From Adlercreutzia muris (GTDB lineage: Bacteria; Actinomycetota; Coriobacteriia; Coriobacteriales; Eggerthellaceae): a stretch of 64,000 bases of DNA. Location of the stretch: assembly GCF_008831045.1 (NCBI RefSeq), contig NZ_WAJS01000015.1, positions 1 to 64,000 of the forward strand. The letters run 5' to 3'. The notes under the pieces were generated by a model, which ran no database searches, was not told the DNA's origin, and saw only the letters and a list, made by a program, of their open reading frames with translations. Shown piece after piece: positions 41,533 to 51,090 of the stretch. Each line of letters begins with the position of its first letter. Position 1 is the first letter of the stretch. The position numbers and the translations under genes are program-made.

Positions 41533-42600
41533 GTGGCTGAATCTCGGCGACAGGACGGTTGCGGACTGCTCATCACCTTCGAGGGCGGTGACGGAGCGGG
41601 GAAATCGACCCAGATCCGCTTTCTGGCCCGGCTGTTGGAAGGGGCCGGCCGCGAGGTGGTATGTCTGCGCGAGCCTGGCGGCACAGCCGTGGGGGAGGCC
41701 CTGCGGCGCGTGGTGCTGGATCCGGCCCACGGCGCCATGAGCGACCGGGCCGAGCTACTCATTTACGAGGCGGCTCGGGCCCAGATCGTCGACGAGGTGA
41801 TCGCGCCGGCTCTGGCGCGGGGCGCCGTGGTGCTGTGCGACCGCTTCTTCGACTCCACCGTGGCCTACCAGGGGGCGGGCCGGGGGCTGGACGGCGCCTT
41901 CATCGCGGCGGCGAACCGCTTCGCCTGCGACGGCCTGGTACCCGACGCCACCATTCTGCTTGTGGCTCCCGAGGAGGCCGTGCGCTCGCGCATGGGCCGC
42001 CGCGGCGGCGCCGACCGCCTGGAGCGGGCCGGAGACGCCTTCCACAGTCGTGTGGCCGAGGGCTTCGCGGCCCTGGCCGCCGCCGAGCCCGAGCGGGTGC
42101 GCATCGTGAGCTCCCAGCTGCACCGCACCGACACCTTCCGCGCCGTGCTGGCCGAGTTGGCGCCGCTGCTGCCCGAGGCCGCCGCGGCCCTGGCCGCCGA
42201 CGGTGATGACCCGGCGGCCCTGACGGAGCTCGTGGTCGCCGTCATGGAGGAAAAGCGCCGCGAGCGGGAGCGCGAGAGGAAGCGGGCCGCCCGGCGCGAC
42301 CGCCACCGCGCTTCGGGGCGCGGCCGCCAGGGGGGCGCGCCGGCGCCCAAGGGCGGCCGGCATCCGCAGGGCGCCCGCGGCAAGAGCGCGAAGGGCGGCA
42401 AGGCCCCCCGGGACTCTCAGAAAGCGAAGGGTCCCACGGGCGGTAAGGCCCCCCGGGACCCTCAAAAGGCAGAGGGACCCAAGGGGCCCCGGAACGCCCC
42501 GGGCGGCGCGGCGTCCCGCGACGGCCGCCGCGCTTCGGGCGCCCCGGCCCCCGCGAGCAGCCGCGGCGACGGGGCGGGGAAGGGAGACCGCCGTGGCTGA
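41533..42600 (+). CDS. tmk: Thymidylate kinase with long basic C-terminal extension
   Basis: 355 residues from GTG 41533; ordinary Tmk has about 210. The kinase has P-loop FEGGDGAGKST, the DR motif CDRFFDSTVAYQG, and LREPGGT. It phosphorylates dTMP; thyX upstream makes that dTMP. From about residue 237 a low-complexity Arg/Lys/Gly/Ala/Pro tail begins (KRRERERERKRAARRDRHRA), with an imperfect tandem repeat GGKAPRDSQKAKGPT/GGKAPRDPQKAEGP. The tail overlaps the start of holB by eight bases. Confidence 0.92.
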   Translation: MAESRRQDGCGLLITFEGGDGAGKSTQIRFLARLLEGAGREVVCLREPGGTAVGEALRRVVLDPAHGAMSDRAELLIYEAARAQIVDEVIAPALARGAVVLCDRFFDSTVAYQGAGRGLDGAFIAAANRFACDGLVPDATILLVAPEEAVRSRMGRRGGADRLERAGDAFHSRVAEGFAALAAAEPERVRIVSSQLHRTDTFRAVLAELAPLLPEAAAALAADGDDPAALTELVVAVMEEKRRERERERKRAARRDRHRASGRGRQGGAPAPKGGRHPQGARGKSAKGGKAPRDSQKAKGPTGGKAPRDPQKAEGPKGPRNAPGGAASRDGRRASGAPAPASSRGDGAGKGDRRG

Positions 42601-43750
42601 CGCCTTCGAGAACATCCTGGGCCAGCCGAAGGTGCGCGAGTTCCTGCGCGCCTCGGTGGTGTCCGAGCGCGTGACCCAGGCCTACCTGTTCGTGGGACCG
42701 GCCGGCTCCAACAAGACTCTGGCGGCCTACGCGCTCGCCCAGGCGCTCATGTGCCCCAAGGGCCCTCACGGCCCCCGGGGAGGCATGTGCGGCGACTGCA
42801 ACCGCTGCGACAAGGTCATGCGGCGCAAGCACCCCGATGTGCGCTATTTCGCCCCAGCCGGCGCCAACGGCTATCTGGTGGAGCAGGTGCGCGAGATCGT
42901 GGCCGACACGGCCATGGCCCCCATTCAGGCCGACCGGAAGATCTACATCCTCGACCGGGTGGATCAGCTGGGGGCCAGCGCCGCCAACGCCTTCCTGAAG
43001 ACGCTGGAGGAGCCCGAGGACGACGTGGTGCTCATCCTGCTCGGACGCACCCGCGCCTCGGTGCTGCCCACCATCGTCTCCCGCTGCCAGGTGGTGCCCT
43101 TCCGCCATATCCCCGCTTCCGAGGCGGCCGGCATCGTGGCCCAAAACACCGGGGCGGCGCTCCCCCAGGCCCGTATGGCCATCGAGGCCTGTGGCGGCTC
43201 CATCACCGCGGCGGTGGCCTTTCTCCAAGCGCCGGGCAACGAGCGGCTCGCCTTCCGCAGCCGGCTCTTCGCGGCCCTGGCTCGCCTGGCCCGGGCCGAC
43301 GACTGGGACATCGTGGAGATGGCCCGGGAGCTGTTGGAGGCCTCCAAGGCCCCCCTCGATGTGGTGCGGGCCTCTCAGGAGACGGAGCTGGCCGAGAATG
43401 CCGACTTCCTCGCGAAGTCGGCTATCCGCCAGATCGAGGCGCGCAACAAGCGCTCGCTGTCGGCCAAGACCACCGAGTACTTGCGCCAGACCACGTCGCT
43501 CGTGCGCTCGTGGCTGCGGGACGGCATGATGGTGGCCGCCGGCACCCCCGATCTGATCATCAACACCGACGTGCGCGAGGTGCTCGTCGATCTGTTCTCG
43601 ACGGCCGATGCGGGCCGCTTGGCCGCGGCCGCCGCCAAGGTGGACGACTGCGAGCGGGCCCTTGCCTATAATGTATCCCCAGAAACGTGCATCGACGCGT
43701 TGCTGTTCGACGTAAGAGAGGTTCTCAATGATTCGGGTCGCACCGATTAA
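42593..43750 (+). CDS. holB: DNA polymerase III subunit delta' (HolB-type clamp-loader ATPase)
   Basis: 385 residues from GTG 42593. It lacks the hydrolysing Walker A consensus (GPAGSNKTLAAYAL) but keeps the AAA+ fold, the zinc-binding cysteines C-x8-C-x2-C (CPKGP..., CGDCNRCDK), SRC of SRCQVVPF and the sensor region KTLEEPEDDVVLILL. It loads the sliding clamp with the tau and delta subunits. The order tmk-holB-ricT matches that of many Gram-positives. Confidence 0.92.
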   Translation: MADAFENILGQPKVREFLRASVVSERVTQAYLFVGPAGSNKTLAAYALAQALMCPKGPHGPRGGMCGDCNRCDKVMRRKHPDVRYFAPAGANGYLVEQVREIVADTAMAPIQADRKIYILDRVDQLGASAANAFLKTLEEPEDDVVLILLGRTRASVLPTIVSRCQVVPFRHIPASEAAGIVAQNTGAALPQARMAIEACGGSITAAVAFLQAPGNERLAFRSRLFAALARLARADDWDIVEMARELLEASKAPLDVVRASQETELAENADFLAKSAIRQIEARNKRSLSAKTTEYLRQTTSLVRSWLRDGMMVAAGTPDLIINTDVREVLVDLFSTADAGRLAAAAAKVDDCERALAYNVSPETCIDALLFDVREVLNDSGRTD

Positions 43751-45254
43751 CCTGACCTTCAATCCCAAGACGCTGTGGTTCGACCCCGGCGACCTGGAGA
43801 TTAAGAAAGACGATCCCGTAGTGGTGCGCACCGCCCGCGGCACCGAGTTCGGTATTGCCGCTAGCGAGGTGATCGAGGTGGGCGAAGAGCAGGTGCGCGC
43901 CTTGAAGAGCGCCCTGCGCCCCGTGGAGCGCGTGGCCACGGAAGAGGATGTGCAGCGTGCCGCTGAGATGGAGGAGAAGTCCCGCGAGGCGCTGCCCATC
44001 TTCAAGGAGATGGCCCGGGAGGCCCACGAGGACATGCACCCGGTGTCGGTGGAGTTCCTGCTGGACGGCGACAAGGCTGTGTTCTACTTCGAGGCCGAGG
44101 AGCGCATCGATTTTCGCGAGCTGGTGCGCAAGCTGGCCAGCCGCTTCCATGTGCGCATCGACATGCGTCAGATCGGCGTGCGCGACGAGGCCCGCATGGT
44201 GGGCGGCGTGGGCCACTGCGGCCAGGAGTTGTGCTGCAAGCGCCTCGGCGGCGAGTTCTGCCCTGTGTCCATCCGCATGGCCAAGGAGCAGGGGCTCTCG
44301 CTGAACCCCCAGAAGATCTCGGGGCTGTGCGGGCGCCTCATGTGCTGCCTGCGCTACGAGTTCGACGCCTACAAGGATTTCAAGGGCCGCGCCCCCAAGC
44401 TGAACGCCACGGTGTCCACGCCGGCCGGTCCGGCCAAGGTGGTGGACCACGACGTGCCCCGGGAGATCATCTCCCTGAAGGTTGAGGGGGAGAAGCCCGT
44501 GAAGGTGCCCCTGGCCGACTTCGACCCGGCGCCCGAGGGGGCCAACCGCCCCAATGCCGTGGGAGAGGAGGCCTGGGAGGAGGCCACGAGCGAGCGCGGC
44601 ACGGGGCTCGGCGAAGCGCTCATCTTCTCGACGAGCCAGTTCACCGGCTCCGATAAGCTGGCCGAGGGGGCGAAGGTGCGCCACACCGGCGGTGGCGGCT
44701 CGCGCCGGGGCTCCTCGTCGCCCCGCAGCCGGGCCGAGGGATCCGCACCGGGCCGTTCCCGCGGCAAGCGCTCGGGCCGTGGCGACAATGCCGCCCCCGC
44801 TGCCGCACCGGCCCCCCGCAAGCGCCGTCGGTCCACGAAGCTGGCGGCGGCCGAGGACGGCCATGCCCTAGAGCGTGTGTCCACCTCCCGGGAAGAGAAG
44901 GACGCCGCCGCCCCCAAGCCGCGCCGCTCCCGTCGTCCCAAGGACGGCGGCCGTGCCTCGGGCGAGGGCCGCAGCGCCCAGCAGGGCCGCGGCGGCCAGG
45001 GCTCGTCCCGCACCAAGGGCCCCGGCGCCTCCGAGCGCGGCAACGGCTCCAAGCAGCGCAATGGCGCCCGGCCGGGCCAGAGGTCCTCGGGCCTGGCGGC
45101 GAGCCGCCCCGACCGCGACAACCGCGCCGAGGGCGCTCCGCGCGGCGAGGGGGATGTCGCCCCCAAGCCACGCCGCCGCCGGCGCAGCCGCCGTCCCAAG
45201 GGAGAGGGCGGCGCGGCGGGCGCCGGCGCCTCCGACAAGGGAGGGAACGCCTAG
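43728..45254 (+). CDS. PSP1-domain protein (RicT/YaaT-like) with long basic C-terminal tail
   Basis: 508 residues. The PSP1 core (1-280) has PHPxx-like GEEQVRALKSALRPVER, a GGVGHCGQELCCKRLGGEFC cysteine cluster and LCGRLMCCLRYEFD, ligands of the [4Fe-4S] centre in Bacillus RicT, which with RicA and RicF controls RNA processing by RNase Y. The last 200 residues are low-complexity Arg/Gly/Ser/Ala (for example RSRGKRSGRGDNAAP), likely disordered and RNA-binding. The gene starts inside the end of holB. Identification of the core is firm, the RNA role is by analogy. Confidence 0.88.
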   Translation: MIRVAPINLTFNPKTLWFDPGDLEIKKDDPVVVRTARGTEFGIAASEVIEVGEEQVRALKSALRPVERVATEEDVQRAAEMEEKSREALPIFKEMAREAHEDMHPVSVEFLLDGDKAVFYFEAEERIDFRELVRKLASRFHVRIDMRQIGVRDEARMVGGVGHCGQELCCKRLGGEFCPVSIRMAKEQGLSLNPQKISGLCGRLMCCLRYEFDAYKDFKGRAPKLNATVSTPAGPAKVVDHDVPREIISLKVEGEKPVKVPLADFDPAPEGANRPNAVGEEAWEEATSERGTGLGEALIFSTSQFTGSDKLAEGAKVRHTGGGGSRRGSSSPRSRAEGSAPGRSRGKRSGRGDNAAPAAAPAPRKRRRSTKLAAAEDGHALERVSTSREEKDAAAPKPRRSRRPKDGGRASGEGRSAQQGRGGQGSSRTKGPGASERGNGSKQRNGARPGQRSSGLAASRPDRDNRAEGAPRGEGDVAPKPRRRRRSRRPKGEGGAAGAGASDKGGNA

Positions 45255-46709
45255 ATGAACGTGGACTACGCCCTCCTGACCGATCTGTACCAGATCACCA
45301 TGGCCCAGGGCTACTGGGACGCGGGCAAGACCGAGGAGGAAGCCTGCTTCACCATGTATTTCCGCGATTACCCCTTCAAGGGGGGCTATGCGGTGGCCTG
45401 CGGCATGGCCCAGCTGGCCGATATGGTGGAGAACTTCCGCTTCAGCGAGGAGGACATCGCCTACTTGGCCAGCCTGGAAGCGCCGGGTGGCGGCCCGCTG
45501 TTCAGTGGAGACTTCCTTGCCTACCTGGCCGATCTGCGCCTGACCGTCGATGTTGACGCGGTGCCCGAGGGCACCATCGTGTTCCCCCACGAGCCCATCG
45601 TGCGGGTCACGGGCCCCATTATGCAGTGCCAGCTCATGGAGACGGCCCTGCTGAACATGGTGAACTTCCAAACGCTCATCGCCACCAAGGCCGCCCGGGT
45701 CGTGCGGGCCGCCCGGGGTCGGGCCGTGGCCGAGTTCGGCCTGCGCCGGGCCCAGGGGCTCGGAGGCGTGTGGGCGAGCCGGGCCGCCGTGGTGGGCGGC
45801 TGCGCCTCCACCTCCGACGTGCTGGCCGGGCGCCTGTTCGACATTCCCGTGTCAGGCACCCACGCCCATTCCTGGGTCATGTCCTTCGACGACGAACTAA
45901 CGGCCTTCCGGGAGTACGCCCGCGTTTTCCCGCGCAACTGCATCCTGCTCGTGGACACCTACGATGTGGAGCAGGGCATCGAGCACGCTATCACCGTGGG
46001 GCTGGAGATGCGCGAGCGCGGCGAGCGCCTGGCGGGCATCCGCATCGACTCGGGCGACCTGTCGTGGCTCTCGAAGATGGCCCGGCGCATGCTGGATGGG
46101 GCGGGGCTGACCGACTGCGGTATCGTGCTCTCCAATGACTTGGACGAGTACACCATCCAGTCCATCCTGGACGAGGGGGCCGACGTCATGTCCTTCGGCG
46201 TGGGTACGAAGCTGGCGAGCGCCTACGACCAGCCCACCCTGGGCGGCGTCTACAAGCTGGCTGCCGTGCGGCCCGGCCCCGGCGCGCCCTGGGAGGATCG
46301 CCTCAAGATATCGGAATCGACGGCGAAGCTGACGACGCCGGGCGTGCTGGACGTGCGCCGCTACTACCACGGCAACGGTACCGTGGCCGGGGACATGGTC
46401 TTCGACGTGAACCGGCCGCCCGCCGGTCGCGAGGTCATCGTGGATCCCCTGGACGACCTGCGCCAGAAGAACCTGTCGGGCCTTTCTTTCGAGACGCTGT
46501 TGGCGCCTTTGGCTCGTGGGGGCCGGGTGGTGCTCGCGCCTCAGTTCCGCAACGCCTGCGCCGCCCGGGAGCGAGCCGCGGCCGGCCTTGATAGGCTGGA
46601 CGAGACCCAGCTGCGCATGCTGAACCCCCATACGTACCCCGTGGGGCTAGAGGCGGGTCTGAGCGATCGGCGCCGGGGGCTTGTGGCCGAGCTGCGCCAC
46701 ATTCTATAG
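45255..46709 (+). CDS. pncB: Nicotinate phosphoribosyltransferase
   Basis: 484 residues. Converts nicotinate and PRPP to nicotinate mononucleotide in NAD salvage. N-terminal LLTDLYQITMAQGYWDAGK, FGLRRAQGLGGVWASRAAVV (catalytic His replaced by the surrounding Arg pattern, as in other pncB2-type enzymes), VSGTHAHSWVMSFDDE and IDSGDLSWLSK mark the family. ATG 45255 directly follows the previous stop, TAG, so translation is coupled. Confidence 0.92.
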   Translation: MNVDYALLTDLYQITMAQGYWDAGKTEEEACFTMYFRDYPFKGGYAVACGMAQLADMVENFRFSEEDIAYLASLEAPGGGPLFSGDFLAYLADLRLTVDVDAVPEGTIVFPHEPIVRVTGPIMQCQLMETALLNMVNFQTLIATKAARVVRAARGRAVAEFGLRRAQGLGGVWASRAAVVGGCASTSDVLAGRLFDIPVSGTHAHSWVMSFDDELTAFREYARVFPRNCILLVDTYDVEQGIEHAITVGLEMRERGERLAGIRIDSGDLSWLSKMARRMLDGAGLTDCGIVLSNDLDEYTIQSILDEGADVMSFGVGTKLASAYDQPTLGGVYKLAAVRPGPGAPWEDRLKISESTAKLTTPGVLDVRRYYHGNGTVAGDMVFDVNRPPAGREVIVDPLDDLRQKNLSGLSFETLLAPLARGGRVVLAPQFRNACAARERAAAGLDRLDETQLRMLNPHTYPVGLEAGLSDRRRGLVAELRHIL

Positions 46710-46800
46710 GTTGAAGCGGCGCAGGGGCCCGACCCGAGCGGTCGGAGCCCGCGCCGATGCGAGAGAGGCGGCTCCGTGGGGTCGCCGGGAAGGGGCGTTC

Positions 46801-47727
46801 ATGGCGAACTGCCATCTCATTATCGACTCCTGCTGCGACCTGCCGCCGCAGGTGGTGAAGCGCGAGGACGTCACCCTCATGGGCTTTCCCTACATGATGG
46901 ACGGAGGCACGTTCACCGACGATTTGTTCGAGTCCTCCACGGCCCAGGAGTTCTACGATGCCATGCGCAAAGGCTCCGAGCCCTCCACGGCCCAGGTGGC
47001 CCTCTCGACGCTGACCGACACCTTCACGGCGGCCGCCCAGGAGGGAACGCCCTGCGTGTACCTGGCGTTCTCAAGCGGGCTGTCGGCTACCTACGATGCT
47101 GCCTGCGTGGTGGCCGATCAGGTGCGGGCGCAGTATCCCGACTTCGAGCTGCACCTGGTGGACACCCATCTGGCCTCCGTGGCCGAGGGGCTGCTCATCT
47201 ACGAGGCCCTCGTGCAGCACGAGAAGGGCATGACCGCCGCCGAGCTGGCCGCCTGGGCCGAGGAGGCCCGCTGCTTCGTGAACGAGGAGTTCATGGTGGA
47301 CGACCTGGGGGCTTTGCGCCGGGGCGGTCGCATCCCGGCCTCGGTGGCCGTTGCCGGCGCCGCCCTGGATGTGAAGCCGCTGCTCGTTATCGGGGAGGAC
47401 GGCAAGCTGGCCCTCACGGGCGTGGCCCGCGGCCGTAAGAAGGGCATCAAGCAGCTGGCGGAGTTCTACAAGAAGAACGTGGATGCCTCGGGGCCGAGCC
47501 ATGTGGCCCTCATCGGCCACGCCGACTGCCCCAAGGACGCTGGCCGCCTGCGGGAGCTGCTGCTGAAAGAGGACCCGAACCTGTTCGTGCTGGAGTGCAG
47601 CATCGGGCCAGTCATCGGCAGCCATGTGGGGCCCGAGATGCTGGCCGTGGTGTTCTGGGGCGCTGACAAGCGCGACAACATGTCCGTGGCCGACCGCATC
47701 GCCCGCAAGGTGAAGGGGGAGAGGTAA
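46801..47727 (+). CDS. DegV family fatty-acid-binding protein
   Basis: 308 residues. DegV/FakB proteins bind a fatty acid for phosphorylation by FakA. Landmarks are LIIDSCCDLPPQ at the start (an extra Cys where family members have DS-x-x-D-L-P), VYLAFSSGLSATYDAA, and DDLGALRRGGRIPASVA. The start is ATG 46801; a longer frame from 46681 overlaps the pncB end and has no ribosome site. It ends one base before the next gene's ATG. Confidence 0.9.
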   Translation: MANCHLIIDSCCDLPPQVVKREDVTLMGFPYMMDGGTFTDDLFESSTAQEFYDAMRKGSEPSTAQVALSTLTDTFTAAAQEGTPCVYLAFSSGLSATYDAACVVADQVRAQYPDFELHLVDTHLASVAEGLLIYEALVQHEKGMTAAELAAWAEEARCFVNEEFMVDDLGALRRGGRIPASVAVAGAALDVKPLLVIGEDGKLALTGVARGRKKGIKQLAEFYKKNVDASGPSHVALIGHADCPKDAGRLRELLLKEDPNLFVLECSIGPVIGSHVGPEMLAVVFWGADKRDNMSVADRIARKVKGER

Positions 47728-47728
47728 C

Positions 47729-48694
47729 ATGGCCGCATCCTATGCCTACGTGGGCGCGCCCACATTCATCAAGGCCGTTCAGGGCCGCCTTGCCGATGCC
47801 GGGCTCGTCCGTGCGGATGACACGGCCTCGGCCGATATCGTCGTCACTTTCTGCACGACCGCCTCGGCCCTGGAGGATCTCTATTTCGGCGACGACGGCC
47901 TGGTGGGCAGCGCTGGGCCGGGCACCGTGCTCGTGGATCTGTCGGCCACCACGCCGAACTTCGCCCGAGAGATCAACGCTGTGGCGACGGTGAACGACCT
48001 GGTCATGGTGGAAGCGCCCCTCACGGTGCGCTCGCTCGTGGCCGAGGATGCCTTCGCCCGGGAGAACCTGCTAGGGCCCGTGGCTTCGGAAAGCGAGCTG
48101 TCCGAGGAAGTGCGCACGCTCCTGGAGGCCATCTTCGGGGAAGTAGTGGAAGTGGGCGCTCCCGGGCGCGCCCAGCTCATGCGCAGCACGCACACCCTGC
48201 CCCTCGCGGCCAACCTGGCTTCGGCTATCGAGGCCGTGGCCCTCGACGATGCGGCCGCCCGCTCGGTGGGGGCCCTCGATGCCGATCAGGTGCCGCTGTT
48301 CTGCACGGTGAGCACCGACCCGGTGGTGCGGGCCGTGCAGCAGCGGCGCTTCGCCGGAGACTACACGGCTGAGATGCTGCTGGCCGAGCTGTCGGCCGCT
48401 CTCATGGCCGCCGACGATGCCGAGGTGATCCTGCCCGGCGTGGAGGCGACTATGCATCTGCTGGAGCTTCTGGCCGTGATCGGCGGGGCGGACATGGCCC
48501 CGGCGGCCCTGGCCCTGGTGTACCGCGACGAGGCCGCCGGCGCCGCGGCGGGGCTCGACTGGACCCGTGCCGAGCAGGCCTACGGACGTGGCAGTGACCA
48601 TAGTCGGGACGAGGACGAGGACTGGAGCGACTATGACGACCCGGACTGGGCCGACGACTCCGATTACGACGACTTCGACTACACCGCAAACTAG
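47729..48694 (+). CDS. NAD-binding 6-phosphogluconate-dehydrogenase-like protein
   Basis: 321 residues. The pattern of alpha-beta segments (DIVVTFCTTASALEDLYFG, GTVLVDLSATTPNFAREI, VMVEAPLTVRSLVAEDAF) matches beta-hydroxyacid dehydrogenases, but the N-terminal glycine loop is degenerate (YAYVGAPTFIKAVQGRL, not GxGxxG) and the middle catalytic segment (RAQLMRSTHTLP) lacks the usual GxxGxGxxxKxxxN. It may be an inactive or divergent member. The C-terminal 40 residues are very acidic (SRDEDEDWSDYDDPDWADDS). Confidence 0.65.
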   Translation: MAASYAYVGAPTFIKAVQGRLADAGLVRADDTASADIVVTFCTTASALEDLYFGDDGLVGSAGPGTVLVDLSATTPNFAREINAVATVNDLVMVEAPLTVRSLVAEDAFARENLLGPVASESELSEEVRTLLEAIFGEVVEVGAPGRAQLMRSTHTLPLAANLASAIEAVALDDAAARSVGALDADQVPLFCTVSTDPVVRAVQQRRFAGDYTAEMLLAELSAALMAADDAEVILPGVEATMHLLELLAVIGGADMAPAALALVYRDEAAGAAAGLDWTRAEQAYGRGSDHSRDEDEDWSDYDDPDWADDSDYDDFDYTAN

Positions 48695-48987
48695 GGCACT
48701 TCCGCGCGCTTTGGCGGCGCGCGGACTGCTCGACGCTGCGGACTGTCGCCGGTGTCGGGGATGGGGGATGCCTTGATTCGTCGTTTTGTTTCCGTCGACC
48801 GTCGTTTCGCGCAGTAATCGCCGCGAAATAGACTGCGCCGCGCGAGGGGTCTCGCAAAAAGTTTTCCATGGAAAACCATGAACAGGTGTTATAGCGCCTG
48901 CTACGGATAGATTTGCCTCATAGTGAGAGATTGGAATTTGGAAAGATCTATCTCGCGGCGTTTGCTGCGCAGATTGAGGGGTTTGAG
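48695..48987. other. Intergenic region with a perfect palindrome
   Basis: About 290 bases. GTTTTCCATGGAAAAC at 48861-48876 is a perfect 16-bp palindrome and CAGGTG-TTATAG-CGCCTG at 48883-48900 is an imperfect one, both upstream of the radical-SAM gene. They could be operator sites. No gene is seen. Confidence 0.5.
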
Positions 48988-49977
48988 ATGCGAGAACTGA
49001 AGTCGGTCGGTCAAGGTGGCCCGCGCCCCCTCTGCGCAGCGCCATCGTCGTGCGATCTGTGCCCCCGCGCCTGCGGGGCGAATCGGGCGGCGGGGAAGCG
49101 CGGGGTGTGCGGGGCCGACGGGCGCCTGCTCGTGGCCCGCGCGGCGCTGCATTTCTGGGAGGAGCCGCCTATTTCTGGAGAAGGCGGTTCCGGCACGATC
49201 TTCTTCGCGGGCTGTCCCCTGCGCTGCGTCTACTGTCAGAACGCCGAGATCGCGCTGGCCGAGCATGCCCGAGAGATCACCGTGGAGCGGTTGGCGGCCA
49301 TCATGGGGGAGTTGGAGGCGGCGGGCGCCCTGAACATCAACTGCGTGACGCCCACGCACTACGCGCCGCAGATTCGCGCGGCGGTGGGACTCGCGCGGGC
49401 GGCGGGGATGTGTCTGCCGGTGCTGTGGAACACGAGCGGGTACGAGACCGTGGCCGCCGTGGAGGCGAACGCGGGGTGTGTGGACGCCTATCTCACCGAC
49501 TTCAAGTACGCCGACGGCGTGCTCGCGCGCCGCTACTCCCACGCAGCCGACTACCCGGAGACGGCCCTGGCCGCCCTTGAGGCTATGGTGCGGGCGGTGG
49601 GGCCCTGCGCCTACGATGAGTACCGCGGCCAAGAGCGCTTGACCGGCGGCGTGGTGGTACGCCATCTTATGTTGCCCGGGGCCCTGGAGAACTCCAAGGC
49701 CGTGGTGCGGCTTTTGTACGGGCGCTTCGGCGGCGCCATCCGCCTCTCGCTCATGAACCAGTACACGCCGGTGCTCGTTCGCGCGGCCGAAGCGGGCAGC
49801 GCCCGGGCCGCCTCGGCGCTGGCGGGCTGTCCCGAACTGGCCGAAACTGTGCCCGATGAGGAGTACGAGGCGCTGCTGGACTTCGCCGACGAGCTGGGGG
49901 TGTCGGACTACTTCTGGCAGGAGGGTGGCGCGGCCGAGGAGAGCTTCATCCCCGCCTTCGACTTCACAGGGCTGTAA
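48988..49977 (+). CDS. Radical-SAM protein, PflA-like (COG1313 type)
   Basis: 329 residues from ATG 48988. The radical-SAM cluster is C-x3-C-x2-C in FAGCPLRCVYCQNAEIALAE. An N-terminal cysteine motif, CDLCPRACGANR with a following CG, is a second cluster site usual in this subfamily (CxLCPRxC). Members resemble pyruvate-formate-lyase activating enzymes but the target is often unassigned. A longer frame back to 48913 would put the start in the palindrome region without a ribosome site. No glycyl-radical enzyme is next to it. Confidence 0.8.
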   Translation: MRELKSVGQGGPRPLCAAPSSCDLCPRACGANRAAGKRGVCGADGRLLVARAALHFWEEPPISGEGGSGTIFFAGCPLRCVYCQNAEIALAEHAREITVERLAAIMGELEAAGALNINCVTPTHYAPQIRAAVGLARAAGMCLPVLWNTSGYETVAAVEANAGCVDAYLTDFKYADGVLARRYSHAADYPETALAALEAMVRAVGPCAYDEYRGQERLTGGVVVRHLMLPGALENSKAVVRLLYGRFGGAIRLSLMNQYTPVLVRAAEAGSARAASALAGCPELAETVPDEEYEALLDFADELGVSDYFWQEGGAAEESFIPAFDFTGL

Positions 49978-50089
49978 ACTTCCCTCGCTGTGGCGGGCGG
50001 CTCGGGCCCAATAGTGTAGGATGAAGAGGTGAAAGCGCGCGGGCCCCGTAGGGGCGCGCATCGGCCCGTCTCTTCGAAAGGAGACCCCC

Positions 50090-50992
50090 GTGATCAAGAT
50101 CGTCACCGATTCCGTGGCCTCGATTCCCGCTGATGTGGTGCGCGAGCGCGATATCGAAGTGGTGTCGCTGTACGTGAACCGCGATGGTCGCGAGTACCGC
50201 GAGACCGACATGGACGTGGATGCGTTCTACGAGGATATCTATGACATGATCGAGCAACCGCCGACCTCGAGCCAGCCGTCGCTGCACGCGCTGGAGGCGA
50301 TCTTCGATCGGGCGGCCGAGGCACGCGATGAAGTGCTGGGCATCTTCCTGTCGTCGAAGATGTCGGGCACCTTCGAGAGCGCCGTGCACAGCGCCCGGGC
50401 CTGCAAGGAACGCTATGAGCAGTTCCGCTGCACGCTGATCGATTCCACGTCGAACTGCGGCGATGAGATGTTCGCGGTGCTGGATGCCGCCGATGCCCGC
50501 GATGGCGGTGCCGATTTGGAGGGCTGCGCGGCGGCGGCCACCGATGCCGTGGCGGCATCGCGGTTCATCTTTGCTCCCGAGAGCCTGGCGTTCCTGAAGG
50601 CGGGCGGTCGCATCGGGGGCGCTTCGGCCCTGCTCGGCGGCTTGCTGCAGATCTCCCCGGTGCTGACCGTGGCCGATTGGGAGACTACCACCCTGGCCAA
50701 GGTGCGCACGTGGAAGAAGACGCTGGCGCGCATGGTGGACGTGTTCAAGGAGGACATTGGGGCCTGTGGCCTCAAGCGCGTGGTGGTGCACTATATCGGA
50801 TCGGCTGCGCCGGCGGTGACGTGGGCTCGCGAAGCTATCGAGCCGGTGGTGGGGCGGGCCGTGGACGTGCTGCCCGTGAGTCCCGTGATCGGCGTGCACG
50901 TGGGGCCGGCCGTGGGACTGGCCTACGAGTGCGAGCGCCCGGTGCCCGGTAAGCTGACGGCTCCGGCGAGCGAGCTGCTGTTCAGCCTGTAG
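50090..50992 (+). CDS. DegV family fatty-acid-binding protein
   Basis: 300 residues from GTG 50090 (AAAGGAGA ribosome site). The N-terminal KIVTDSVASIPADV has the fatty-acid-carboxylate-binding TDS, followed by TSSQPSLHALEAIF, FLSSKMSGTFESAVHSAR and FLKAGGRIGGASALLGGLL. Second FakB-like protein in the window, only about 25-30 percent similar by eye to the one at 46801; two with different chain preferences is a known arrangement. Confidence 0.92.
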   Translation: MIKIVTDSVASIPADVVRERDIEVVSLYVNRDGREYRETDMDVDAFYEDIYDMIEQPPTSSQPSLHALEAIFDRAAEARDEVLGIFLSSKMSGTFESAVHSARACKERYEQFRCTLIDSTSNCGDEMFAVLDAADARDGGADLEGCAAAATDAVAASRFIFAPESLAFLKAGGRIGGASALLGGLLQISPVLTVADWETTTLAKVRTWKKTLARMVDVFKEDIGACGLKRVVVHYIGSAAPAVTWAREAIEPVVGRAVDVLPVSPVIGVHVGPAVGLAYECERPVPGKLTAPASELLFSL

Positions 50993-51090
50993 AGGGGCGT
51001 GCGCGAAACGAGGGCCGCCCTGCGGGGCGCGTCGGTTCCAGGGAAGACGAGCGGGGGCGCCCAGGAGGTGTCCCCGCTTTGCGTGCGGGG

